A stretch of DNA of 64,000 nucleotides from Streptomyces tropicalis (GTDB lineage: Bacteria > Actinomycetota > Actinomycetes > Streptomycetales > Streptomycetaceae), in the NCBI RefSeq assembly GCF_029269835.1, contig NZ_JARJBB010000016.1:1-64000 (forward strand), given 5' to 3'. This document shows positions 8,093 to 15,986 of the stretch, piece by piece; position 1 is the stretch's first letter, and each line of letters opens with the position of its first letter. A model generated the notes under the pieces. The model ran no database searches, was not told where the DNA came from, and was given only the letters and a program-made list of their open reading frames with translations. The position numbers were made by a program, and so were the translations under genes.

Positions 8093-9337
8093 TCAGTTCG
8101 TGTTCTGCCCGTCGATGCCGAGGCCGGGCAGGAGGCCCGGCAGCAGCGGCGGGATCGTCACGTCGGGACCGCTCGAGGGCGACCTGCCCGCGGACGGGGA
8201 CGCGCTGTCGCCGGTCTTCGGCGGGTCGAGCAGACCACCCGTGCTGCCGCCGATCAGCCCGTCGCCCTCACTGCCGGAGCCCGCGGACCCGCTGGGGCTG
8301 CTGCTGCCGGAGGCGTGGCCGCCGGCGGTGGGGCCGCTGCCCGTGCTGGGCCGTGCCGCGTGGCCGGTGCCCGGGGCGCTGCCGGAGGGCGCGGCCGGAC
8401 CGGTGCCGTGCTGCTGCCCGCCGCCGCTCGGGGTGGGGGACTGCGGAAGCAGCGACTGCAACGGCGCGACCTCTTCGTCTATGGCCGCGAACACCGACGA
8501 CACCTGCTGACTGACGTCACCGAGCTGCGAGGGCAGCCGCTCGCGCAGCGCCCCCCAGACCTCGCGGTGGGACCGGGAGAAGGCGTCGAGGGCCTGGATC
8601 GGGCCGAGCGAGCCGGGGTCCCGCTCGTACGCCTCGTGCAGCAGGCGGTGGCCCTCGGCCGCGTCGTGCTGCATCCCCGACAGGGTGCGGCGGACCTCGC
8701 CGATGGACTCGTGGTCCAGTCGGCCGCTCCGGTCGCGCTCCATCAGGCGGCGGGCCTCGTTGAGCCGGGTGGAGGCCATGTCCAGATAGGCCTGGCCCTG
8801 CTGGTCCGCGCCCTCGGCCAGATACGTGAGCTTGAAATCCTCTATGCCGCGCTTGAGGCCGTACAGCGAGTCACCGGGGAGGGCGTCGGAGCTGGCGGCG
8901 GCGACCCCACCGAAGGCGCTCGCCGCCACACCCACGCTGAGCCCGCCGGCGGCCAGGCCCTTGGTCAGCCGCGTGCGCGGCCGCAGTTTCCCCAGCCCGC
9001 TCGCCCGGTGGGCGCCCCGGGCCCGGGGCGCCCGCTGCTCGGGCACCGAACGGCCCGTTGCCTCGCCTCCCACGGTGCCCGCCTGCAGCATGGCCTCCAT
9101 CGCGGCCACCAGTTGGGCCCGCTGGACGACCTTGACCTCGGGGTCCAGCTCCGGCCGCGGCAGCGCGCCCAGGCCCGCGGCAAGGGCCAACAGAGGCCCC
9201 CGCTCGGTCCGTTCGGCGGCTGCCGCGGCTGGCGCCGGGCCCTCGGACTGCTCGGCCGCCGTGCCCTGGTCGGACAGCTCCTCCAGGGCCTGGGCGAAGG
9301 CGTTCGCCCGCCGGTGCGCCGATACGTTCGCGATCAC
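8093..9337 (-). CDS. rsbN: RsbN, membrane anti-sigma factor for sigma-BldN
   Basis: This 414-residue protein has a cytoplasmic N-terminal part of about 125 residues, which should hold sigma-BldN, then one transmembrane segment at about 127-147. A DUF5667-type extracellular domain follows (DALPGDSLYGLKRGIEDFKL onward) with long helices. The tail is rich in Ser, Gly and Pro. Position directly downstream of bldN and this architecture identify RsbN, the anti-sigma factor shown in S. venezuelae to control chaplin and rodlin expression through sigma-BldN. I chose the GTG at 9337 because AGGAGG lies 8 bases before it; another GTG lies 9 bases upstream. A sigma-BldN-type promoter precedes it. Confidence 0.9.
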   Translation of the reverse strand: MIANVSAHRRANAFAQALEELSDQGTAAEQSEGPAPAAAAAERTERGPLLALAAGLGALPRPELDPEVKVVQRAQLVAAMEAMLQAGTVGGEATGRSVPEQRAPRARGAHRASGLGKLRPRTRLTKGLAAGGLSVGVAASAFGGVAAASSDALPGDSLYGLKRGIEDFKLTYLAEGADQQGQAYLDMASTRLNEARRLMERDRSGRLDHESIGEVRRTLSGMQHDAAEGHRLLHEAYERDPGSLGPIQALDAFSRSHREVWGALRERLPSQLGDVSQQVSSVFAAIDEEVAPLQSLLPQSPTPSGGGQQHGTGPAAPSGSAPGTGHAARPSTGSGPTAGGHASGSSSPSGSAGSGSEGDGLIGGSTGGLLDPPKTGDSASPSAGRSPSSGPDVTIPPLLPGLLPGLGIDGQNTN

Positions 9338-9467
9338 TGGCGGCACCTCCTCTCGTCATGACGGTCGACTCCCCAGGGGTCCTGGCGGTTGCATGTCCGC
9401 GACCGCATCCACACGATCGGGTGATCGGGATCGGCCGGGACGTGACCACAGGGAGCCTGCATCCCGC

Positions 9468-9496
9468 ACAACGAGCGGCTCGGCACTTGGGTTACG
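9468..9496 (-). promoter_or_regulatory. Sigma-BldN-type promoter for rsbN
   Basis: On the minus strand CGTAAC (9496-9491) and CGTTGT (9473-9468) are 17 bases apart. This matches the sigma-BldN consensus as I remember it (CGTAAC, about 16 bases, CGTTGA) with one mismatch. It points toward rsbN and would give feedback control of the sigma factor. Confidence 0.6.
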
Positions 9497-9571
9497 GACG
9501 AATGTGGATCGAGTCCGGAAGTCAACGCACAGCGACGGAACGTCAGTTGGTGGTCGCTGTGCGTGTGCGGG

Positions 9572-10396
9572 TCAGCGGGCGTCGTCCGGCAGGAGCCGGG
9601 CGAGGGTGCGCACGGCCCGGTACTGGAGCGTCTTGATCGCACCCTCGTTCTTCCCCATCGCCCGCGCGGTCTCCGCGACCGAGAGTCCCTGCAGGAAGCG
9701 CAGGGTCACGCACTCCTGCTGCTGGGGATTGAGCCGCCGTACGGCGTCCAGCAGGGCGGCGTTGGACAGCGACTCCAGGACGGAGTCCTCCGGGGAGCGC
9801 TCGACCTCGTTCGCGTCGAGCATCTCGCCGGTGGTGACCTCCAGCCGGAAGCGGCTGGACTTGAAGTGGTCGGCGACGAGGTTGCGGGCGATGGTGACCA
9901 GCCAGGCGCCGAAGTCGCGCCCCTGCCAGGTGAAGGTGCTGATGCGCCGCAGGGCCCGCAGGAAGGTCTCGCTGGTGAGGTCCTCGGCCGTCGCCTTGCC
10001 CCCCACCCGGTAGTAGATGTACCGGTACACCGTGTCGCTGTACTGGTCGTAGAGGCGGCCGAAGGCGTCGGCCTCGCCGGCCTGGGCCCGCTCCACGAGG
10101 TCCATCATCCGGGCGCTGTCGCTGTCCGCGGCCGGCCGGCGGACGGTGGTCCCGGCGGCCGGGCGTGCGCGTCTTCCGGCGGTGCGGCCTTCCCCCGCCC
10201 GCCGCCCCTCGACCACGGCGCTGCGCGCCGGAGCCTGCTCCATGCCGTCGGCCAGCGCGTAGTGCGGGCCCGCGGGCGCAGCGGTGGCGAATGCGGGACC
10301 GGCGTACGCGGTGGGGACGAGACCGCGCAGCAGGTCGAGGACCGTTGCGCGGAGCGTAGCCAGGCCCGAGGCGTCAACCCCGACGTGTGGGTACAC
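9572..10396 (-). CDS. bldN: Sigma-BldN, ECF sigma factor for aerial development
   Basis: The protein has 274 residues, long for an ECF sigma factor. Region 2 starts near residue 100 (ADAFGRLYDQYSDTVYRYIY, then AEDLTSETFLRAL) and region 4 covers about 205-270 (LNPQQQECVTLRFLQGLSVA, then ETARAMGKNEGAIKTLQYRA). About 95 residues precede region 2. In S. coelicolor sigma-BldN is made as a proprotein with an N-terminal extension of about 86 residues that is removed, which fits. It drives bldM, chaplin and rodlin genes. The start is a GTG with GGGAG 5 bases upstream. The anti-sigma gene rsbN lies 234 bases downstream. Confidence 0.95.
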   Translation of the reverse strand: MYPHVGVDASGLATLRATVLDLLRGLVPTAYAGPAFATAAPAGPHYALADGMEQAPARSAVVEGRRAGEGRTAGRRARPAAGTTVRRPAADSDSARMMDLVERAQAGEADAFGRLYDQYSDTVYRYIYYRVGGKATAEDLTSETFLRALRRISTFTWQGRDFGAWLVTIARNLVADHFKSSRFRLEVTTGEMLDANEVERSPEDSVLESLSNAALLDAVRRLNPQQQECVTLRFLQGLSVAETARAMGKNEGAIKTLQYRAVRTLARLLPDDAR

Positions 10397-10429
10397 GGGA
10401 CTCCCAGAGGCAGAGCTTGCATCACGTGC

Positions 10430-10447
10430 AGTGCGGAACCGTTCACC
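10430..10447. promoter_or_regulatory. Candidate BldD box in the bldN leader
   Basis: AGTGC (10430-10434) and TCACC (10443-10447) resemble the BldD half-sites AGTgA and TCACc, 8 bases apart and about 35 bases before the bldN start. BldD represses bldN directly in S. coelicolor. Confidence 0.45.
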
Positions 10448-10498
10448 CGTCGTAGCGACGGAGGGGTACCGGTTTGCGTCTGAGGAGAATAACGCTTC

Positions 10499-10561
10499 GT
10501 GCAGGCGCTGCTACACCCAGTTGCTCAAATCGTCGATTACGTCGCTTCCGTAACCGGTTGA
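10499..10561 (+). CDS. Possible 20-residue peptide gene divergent from bldN
   Basis: A GTG 11 bases after AGGAG opens a 20-codon frame, MQALLHPVAQIVDYVASVTG, closed by TGA at 10559-10561. An intrinsic terminator begins at the last base of the stop codon. An in-frame TAA at 10490 fixes the start. Third positions are less GC-biased than in neighbouring genes, which argues for caution. I know no family for it. The layout (ribosome binding site, tiny frame, terminator) could be a peptide gene, or a short regulatory RNA in the bldN promoter region. The 230 bases after the terminator show no gene. Confidence 0.3.
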   Translation: MQALLHPVAQIVDYVASVTG

Positions 10562-10593
10562 CGGTCACTCTCTTATCGCAGAGTGACCGTTTT
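10561..10593 (+). terminator. Intrinsic terminator upstream of bldN, plus strand
   Basis: ACGGTCACTCT pairs with AGAGTGACCGT (11 bp) around an 8-base loop and runs into TTTT. The orientation implies a short plus-strand transcript ending here. Confidence 0.6.
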
Positions 10594-10822
10594 CTGATCG
10601 ATCGAGTCCGGCTTCCGTGTGACTCCCGGGCGGGTTGTGGCGGTGTACCGCCAATACAAATGGCCAGGCCAGTGCGGGGATGCGTTCGACCGGACGGCTC
10701 GGTTTCGGGTGTGCCGCGCAGGGGTGGGCCGGAGTGATCGCCGACACCGCGGCCGGAGCCGCGTGCGCGGCCCCGGCCGGGTGGTGACAGGGGGTGTCGG
10801 AGGTGCCGGTGACGCCGGGCGG

Positions 10823-11755
10823 CTACCGCCGGCGCCGGTGCAGGGCGATCGCGGCCGCCGTGCCGCCGGCCACCGCGCCCACCCCGGCGGCGGCCGGGAT
10901 GCCGACCCGTGCCGCCTTGCGGCCGGTGCGGTAGTCGCGCAGCCGCCAGTCCATGCTGCGGGCGTGCCGGCGCAGCTTGCTGTCCGGGTTGATCGCGTAC
11001 GGGTGGCCGACCAGCGACAGCATCGGGATGTCGTTGTGCGAGTCGCTGTACGCGGCGCAGCGGCCCAGGTCCAGGCCCTCGGCCGTGGCCAGGGCGCGCA
11101 GCGCCTCCGCCTTCGCCGGGCCGTGCAGCGGCTCGCCGACCAGCCGGCCGGTGTAGACGCCGCCGACCGACTCGGCGACCGTGCCGAGGGCGCCGGTCAG
11201 GCCCAGGCGGCGGGCGATCACCTGGGCGATCTCCACCGGCGCGGCCGTGACCAGCCACACCTTCTGGCCGGCGTCCAGGTGGGCCTGTGCCAGGGCGCGG
11301 GTGCCGGGCCAGATCCGCTCGGCCATGTACTCGTCGTAGATCTCCTCGCCGATGGACTGCAGCTCGGCGACGCGGTGGCCCTGCACGATGGACAGGGCCG
11401 AGTCGCGCGCCTCCTGCATGTGTTCGGGGTCCTCGACCCCGGCGAGCCGGAACCACGCCTGCTGCCAGGCGAACCGGGCGAGGTCGCGGGTCTCGAAGAA
11501 CTTCCGCTTGTACAGGCCCCGTCCGAAGTGGAAGAGCGCGGCGCCCTGCATGACGGTGTTGTCCAGGTCGAAGAAGGCGGCGGCCCGGTCGTCGCCGGGC
11601 ACCGGGAACGGGATCTCCTCCTCGCCCAGGGCGTCCTGGTGCTGCGGGGAGTCCTGCGAGGACTTGCGCGCTGCCTCCGCCGAGGCCTCGCCTGCCAACA
11701 CGCTCCGCGCCGTGGCGGAGCGCCTACGGGGAGTGAGCCATCCGAGAGCGGCCAT
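10823..11755 (-). CDS. HAD-IB family phosphatase (SerB-like) with C-terminal membrane segment
   Basis: The 310-residue protein has HAD motif I FFDLDNTV with D63 and D65, a helical cap, motif II WLVTAAP, and motif IV YSDSHNDIPML near 238. This is the HAD-IB group of SerB and related small-molecule or lysophospholipid phosphatases. A short hydrophobic stretch (VGIPAAAGVGAVAGGTAAAI) near the C-terminus may tether it to the membrane. The first 50 residues are polar and poorly structured. It is conserved beside bldN. TATGCT lies 6 bases before its ATG without a ribosome binding site, so the mRNA may be leaderless. Confidence 0.85.
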   Translation of the reverse strand: MAALGWLTPRRRSATARSVLAGEASAEAARKSSQDSPQHQDALGEEEIPFPVPGDDRAAAFFDLDNTVMQGAALFHFGRGLYKRKFFETRDLARFAWQQAWFRLAGVEDPEHMQEARDSALSIVQGHRVAELQSIGEEIYDEYMAERIWPGTRALAQAHLDAGQKVWLVTAAPVEIAQVIARRLGLTGALGTVAESVGGVYTGRLVGEPLHGPAKAEALRALATAEGLDLGRCAAYSDSHNDIPMLSLVGHPYAINPDSKLRRHARSMDWRLRDYRTGRKAARVGIPAAAGVGAVAGGTAAAIALHRRRR

Positions 11756-11761
11756 GGCGTG

Positions 11762-11767
11762 AGCATA
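11762..11767 (-). promoter_or_regulatory. Leaderless-type -10 element, HAD-IB gene
   Basis: TATGCT on the minus strand is 6 bases before the ATG at 11755, and no ribosome binding site is present. Confidence 0.4.
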
Positions 11768-11949
11768 GCCAGTCGGTTCGGCGGTTCCGGAGCCGAGAGG
11801 TTCGAAGGCTGTGAACTCTGCGCGGCCGTGTCGTTAAGGCGTGCGTGCGGACGGCGGGGCTCGGCTCCCCGGCGGCGGGTGCGGGCGCCGGTCCCGGGGT
11901 CGCGCCCGGCGGGTCCCGGGCGGCCGGCGCGGGCGCGAGAATGGCCGAC

Positions 11950-12225
11950 ATGAGCCCTCTCTTCCGCCGCAGGCCCTCCGCTCCGGGGGACCGCGTGGTC
12001 ACCCTCGTCCGCAAGCCCGGCTGTCACCTGTGCGACGACGCGCAGGCCGTCGTGGAGAAGGTCTGCGCCGACCTCGGGGTCCGCTGGGAGCAGAAGGACA
12101 TCACCGAGGACGCGCAGCTGCACGACCAGTACTGGGAGCAGATTCCGGTGGTGCTGATCGACGGTGCGCAGCACACGTTCTGGCGCGTCGACGAGGGGCG
12201 GCTGCGCAAGGCACTGACCGACTAG
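11950..12225 (+). CDS. Glutaredoxin-like protein
   Basis: This 91-residue thioredoxin-fold protein has a C25-H-L-C28 redox pair in KPGCHLCDD and a cis-proline region QIPVVLIDG, as in the DUF836/glutaredoxin-like family. It probably reduces disulfides in the cytosol. It lies 280 bases upstream of rex in the same direction, and its place beside a redox repressor is conserved in Streptomyces. The ATG at 11941 is an alternative start three codons upstream. It is not clearly in the rex transcript because the Rex operator lies between them. Confidence 0.8.
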   Translation: MSPLFRRRPSAPGDRVVTLVRKPGCHLCDDAQAVVEKVCADLGVRWEQKDITEDAQLHDQYWEQIPVVLIDGAQHTFWRVDEGRLRKALTD

Positions 12226-12411
12226 TACAAACGGCCGGAATTTCGCTTAGGATCGACGGCGTCTTGGTCTCGGGGGCGGTGATCGTAGAGGAGAGTGTGC
12301 GGTTTTGCCCCCGACAAGCAAGGAATGCGGGTGCTCCTGCGCCGGTTCCCCACCGGCGCGCGGGGGGCGCGTGACCCCGGTCACGTTGGCCGGGCAAATC
12401 GGACACCATCT

Positions 12412-12429
12412 TTGTGCACACGTTCACAA
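12412..12429. promoter_or_regulatory. Rex operator (ROP)
   Basis: TTGTGCACACGTTCACAA is an inverted repeat close to the Rex consensus TTGTGAA-N4-TTCACAA. It lies 76 bases upstream of the rex start, the arrangement of rexp1 in S. coelicolor, where Rex represses itself and hemACD until NADH rises. Confidence 0.85.
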
Positions 12430-12505
12430 AGACATAGCCTGCTTTCCACGGGGCGGTCCGGGGACGTACGACCGCCCACAGCCCCGCTCTACCCGCAGGA
12501 GCACC

Positions 12506-13264
12506 GTGGCAACTGGCCGAACTCACCGACCGGCGACCCGCAGCCGAGGGATTCCCGAGGCCACCGTCGCCAGGCTTCCGCTGTACCTCCGTGCCCTGAC
12601 CGCACTGTCGGAGCGCTCGGTGCCCACCGTCTCCTCCGAGGAGCTGGCCGCGGCGGCGGGGGTCAACTCCGCCAAGCTGCGCAAGGACTTCTCCTACCTC
12701 GGCTCCTACGGGACGCGCGGTGTGGGCTACGACGTCGAGTATCTCGTGTACCAGATCTCGCGTGAACTCGGCCTCACCCAGGACTGGCCGGTTGTCATCG
12801 TCGGTATCGGCAACCTCGGCGCGGCCCTCGCCAACTACGGCGGCTTCGCCTCCCGCGGCTTCCGGGTCGCCGCCCTCATCGACGCCGACCCCGCGATGGC
12901 CGGGAAGCCGGTCGCCGGGATCCCGGTCCAGCACACCGACGAGCTCGAGAAGATCATCCAGGACAACGGCGTCTCTATCGGCGTGATCGCGACCCCCGCG
13001 GGCGCCGCCCAGCCGGTCTGCGACCGGCTCGTGGCCGCCGGTGTGACCTCCATCCTGAACTTCGCGCCGACCGTGCTGAACGTCCCCGACGGCGTCGACG
13101 TGCGCAAGGTCGACCTCTCCATCGAGCTGCAGATCCTCGCCTTCCACGAGCAGCGCAAGGCCGGCGAGGAGGCCGCCGCCGACGGCGCACTGCCGACCGC
13201 CGCCCGCGCGGGGTCCGCCGACCAGGGGCCCGACGGGGACGTCCCCGCCGTGATGCCGGCATGA
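12506..13264 (+). CDS. rex: Redox-sensing transcriptional repressor Rex
   Basis: This 252-residue protein has an N-terminal winged helix (about 20-80; VNSAKLRKDFSYLGSYGTRG is the family signature) and a Rossmann domain with GIGNLG at 101-106 for NAD(H), followed by a C-terminal swap helix. Rex binds its operator when NAD+ dominates and leaves it when NADH rises, turning on respiratory and heme genes. The GTG at 12506 follows AGGAG and gives the family's usual length. The Rex operator upstream shows autoregulation. Its stop overlaps hemA as ATGA, so the two are translationally coupled. Confidence 0.96.
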   Translation: MATGRTHRPATRSRGIPEATVARLPLYLRALTALSERSVPTVSSEELAAAAGVNSAKLRKDFSYLGSYGTRGVGYDVEYLVYQISRELGLTQDWPVVIVGIGNLGAALANYGGFASRGFRVAALIDADPAMAGKPVAGIPVQHTDELEKIIQDNGVSIGVIATPAGAAQPVCDRLVAAGVTSILNFAPTVLNVPDGVDVRKVDLSIELQILAFHEQRKAGEEAAADGALPTAARAGSADQGPDGDVPAVMPA

Positions 13265-15015
13265 GTCTCCTCGTCGTCGGGCTCAGCCACCGCAGCGCTC
13301 CGGTCAGCGTCCTGGAGCGGGCGTCGCTGAACGCGGACGCCCAGTTCAAGCTGCTCCAGGACACCGTCGCCGCCGAGCCGGCCACCGAGGCCGCCCTGCT
13401 GGCCACGTGCAACCGGATCGAGCTGTACGCCGACGTGGACAAGTTCCACGCCGGTGTGGCCGAGCTGTCCACGCTGCTGGCCCAGCACAGCGGGGTCGGC
13501 CTGGAGGAGCTCACGCCGTACCTCTACGTGCACTACGAGGACCGCGCCGTCCACCACCTGTTCTCGGTGGCCTGCGGCCTGGACTCGATGGTCGTCGGCG
13601 AGGGCCAGATCCTCGGCCAGATAAAGGACTCCCTGGCGATCGCCCAGGAGCTGCACACCGCCGGACGGCTGCTGAACGACCTGTTCCAGCAGGCGCTGCG
13701 GGTCGGCAAGCGGGCCCACTCGGAGACCGGCATCGACCGCGCCGGGCAGTCCCTGGTCACCTTCGGCCTGGAGCAGCTCTCCGCGGGCGCCGACGTCGAG
13801 ACCTGGGCGCGGGGCAGGAAGGCCCTGGTCATCGGGGCCGGCTCGATGTCCTCGCTGGCCGCCGCCACGCTCGCCCGGGCGGGCGTGGCGGAGATCGTCG
13901 TCGCGAACCGCACCCCGGCCCGCGCCGAGCGGCTCGCGCAGATCCTCACCGAGGGTGACGACACGGACGTGCTGGCCCGCGCGGTACCGATGGACGCGGT
14001 GCCGCTCGAGCTGACACGGGCCGACGTCGCCGTCTCCTGCACCGGCGCGACCGGACTGGTCCTGCCCGCCGACACCGTCGCCGCGGCCGTCGACGGCCGC
14101 CTCCCCGGGCCCGCAGCGGCCGGGAACGGCGACGCCCCCGCGGCCGAGGACGCTCCGGGCGCCGCGGACCGCCGTACGACGGTCCGGGCGGACCAGCGGG
14201 ACACCCCCCTGCCGCCCGCCGGCGCGGGCGCGGAGGAGAGCTGCCCGCTCGACCTCTCCGACGTGCAGGCGGGTTTCTCCGTGCACGGCGAGGCAGCCGT
14301 GGCCGGCATGGACGCGGCCACCCTGGAGCAGCACTCCGCCTGGGTCGACAACGGCACCGTGGACCGCCGCGAGTCGGCCCGCCGCAGCGCCGAGGCCGAC
14401 GCCGCGCTGATCACCAGGCTCGCGGCGGCCGCGACCGCCGTCGGCCGCATCCCCGAGCGCCGCATCCCCGAGCAGCCCACCGGGGCCCCGCGTCCCGAGC
14501 CGGTGCTGTTCCTGCTCGACCTCGCCATGCCGCGGGACGTCGACGCGGCCGTGCACCGGCTGGCCGGTGTGCGCCTGGTCGACATCGAGTCCCTCGCCGA
14601 GGCCTCCGCCGACGCGCCGATGGCGGCCGACGTGGACCAGGTCCGGCGCATCGTCGCCGCCGAGGTCACGGCCTTCGGGGCGGCCCAGCGGGCGGCCCAC
14701 ATCACGCCGACCGTCGTCGCCCTGCGCAGCATGGCCGCCGACGTCGTCGCCGGGGAGATCACGCGCCTCGAGGGGCGCCTGCCCGGCCTGGACGACCGGC
14801 ACCGGGCGGAGATCACCCAGACCGTGCGGCGCGTCGTCGACAAGCTGCTGCACGCCCCGACCGTCAGGGTCAAGCAGCTCGCGGCCGAACCCGGCGGTGC
14901 CGGGTACGCGGACGCGCTGCGCACCCTGTTCGACCTCGACGCCGAGACGGTGGCCTCCGTCTCGCGCGCCGTGGAAAGCACCGAAGAGAAGGCCAGGAAC
15001 CGAGGGCCGGCATGA
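13261..15015 (+). CDS. hemA: Glutamyl-tRNA reductase, with long insertion
   Basis: The enzyme reduces glutamyl-tRNA to glutamate-1-semialdehyde, the first step of C5 heme synthesis. Catalytic C50 lies in ATCNRIELYA, GEGQILGQ is at 113-120, and the NADPH site VIGAGSMS is at 190-197. It has 584 residues; typical GluTR has about 420. The excess is an Ala/Pro-rich, probably disordered insertion at about 280-412, between TGATGLVLPADTVAAAV and VLFLLDLAMPRDVD. The C-terminal dimerisation domain is intact. Long GluTRs are known in Streptomyces. It overlaps rex upstream and hemC downstream by four bases each. Confidence 0.95.
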   Translation: MSLLVVGLSHRSAPVSVLERASLNADAQFKLLQDTVAAEPATEAALLATCNRIELYADVDKFHAGVAELSTLLAQHSGVGLEELTPYLYVHYEDRAVHHLFSVACGLDSMVVGEGQILGQIKDSLAIAQELHTAGRLLNDLFQQALRVGKRAHSETGIDRAGQSLVTFGLEQLSAGADVETWARGRKALVIGAGSMSSLAAATLARAGVAEIVVANRTPARAERLAQILTEGDDTDVLARAVPMDAVPLELTRADVAVSCTGATGLVLPADTVAAAVDGRLPGPAAAGNGDAPAAEDAPGAADRRTTVRADQRDTPLPPAGAGAEESCPLDLSDVQAGFSVHGEAAVAGMDAATLEQHSAWVDNGTVDRRESARRSAEADAALITRLAAAATAVGRIPERRIPEQPTGAPRPEPVLFLLDLAMPRDVDAAVHRLAGVRLVDIESLAEASADAPMAADVDQVRRIVAAEVTAFGAAQRAAHITPTVVALRSMAADVVAGEITRLEGRLPGLDDRHRAEITQTVRRVVDKLLHAPTVRVKQLAAEPGGAGYADALRTLFDLDAETVASVSRAVESTEEKARNRGPA

Positions 15016-15986
15016 GTGAGAAGGCACTGAGGCTCGGGACCAGGCGGAGCAAGCTCGCCATGGCCCAGTCCGGGCAGGTGGCGCAGGCCGTGAGCCGGGT
15101 GACCGGACGGCCCGTCGAACTCGTCGAGATCACCACCTACGGCGACACCTCCCGCGAGCACCTCGCGCAGATCGGCGGTACCGGTGTGTTCGTCACGGCG
15201 CTGCGCGACGCGCTGGTGCGGGGCGAGGTCGACTTCGCGGTTCACTCGCTGAAGGACCTCCCCACCGCGCAGCCCGCGGAACTGGTCCTGGCCGCCGTGC
15301 CGGAGCGGGAGGACCCGCGCGACGTGCTCGTCGCCCGGGACGCCCTGAAGTTCACCGACCTGGCCGCGTCCGCCCCGCGGGGCGTCGCGCGCATAGGCAC
15401 CGGCTCGCCGCGCCGCATGGCGCAGCTGAACGCGTACGCGCGCAGCCACGGGCTGGACGTCGAGACGGTCCCGATCCGCGGGAACGTCGACACGCGCATC
15501 GGTTTCGTCCGCAGCGGCGAACTGGACGCGGTCGTGCTGGCCGCGGCCGGCCTGAACCGCATAGGACGCAGCGACGAGGTGACCGACTTCCTGTCGGTCG
15601 ACACCGTTCTGCCCGCCCCCGGCCAGGGGGCCCTGGCGATCGAGTGCTCCGCGGGCAACGCGGACCTGATCGCCGCGCTCGCGGAACTCGACGACCCGTT
15701 CACCCGGGTCGCCGTGACCGCCGAGCGGTCACTGCTCGCCGCCCTGGAGGCCGGTTGCAGCGCACCTGTGGGTGCACTGGCCGACCTGCTGGCCGACGGG
15801 CAGTTTGTCAAGGAAATGCGCCTGCGCGGCGTCGTCGGCACCACCGACGGCACCTCGCTGGTGCAGCTGTCCACCACCGGTCCCGTGCCCCGCACGCAGG
15901 CGCAGGCGATGGCGCTCGGTCGCGAACTCGCCACCGAGATGCTTGCCCAGGGCGCGGCCGGTCTGATGGGGGAGCGAGCACATTGA
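15012..15986 (+). CDS. hemC: Porphobilinogen deaminase (hydroxymethylbilane synthase)
   Basis: The 324-residue enzyme joins four porphobilinogens into hydroxymethylbilane. It shows the N-terminal LRLGTRRSKLAMAQ, the active-site Asp region HSLKDLPT, GTGSPRRMAQL for substrate phosphate and carboxylate binding, and the cofactor cysteine in LEAGCSAPVGA near 253. All family landmarks are present and the length is normal. The ATG overlaps the hemA stop (ATGA) and the stop overlaps the TTG start of hemD, so rex-hemA-hemC-hemD are translated as a chain. Confidence 0.96.
   Translation: MSEKALRLGTRRSKLAMAQSGQVAQAVSRVTGRPVELVEITTYGDTSREHLAQIGGTGVFVTALRDALVRGEVDFAVHSLKDLPTAQPAELVLAAVPEREDPRDVLVARDALKFTDLAASAPRGVARIGTGSPRRMAQLNAYARSHGLDVETVPIRGNVDTRIGFVRSGELDAVVLAAAGLNRIGRSDEVTDFLSVDTVLPAPGQGALAIECSAGNADLIAALAELDDPFTRVAVTAERSLLAALEAGCSAPVGALADLLADGQFVKEMRLRGVVGTTDGTSLVQLSTTGPVPRTQAQAMALGRELATEMLAQGAAGLMGERAH

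Noticed and set aside
10555..10582. CGTAAC at 10549 as a sigma-BldN promoter on the plus strand
   Set aside because: No CGTTGA-like hexamer lies 16-17 bases downstream; the expected place is the hairpin stem.
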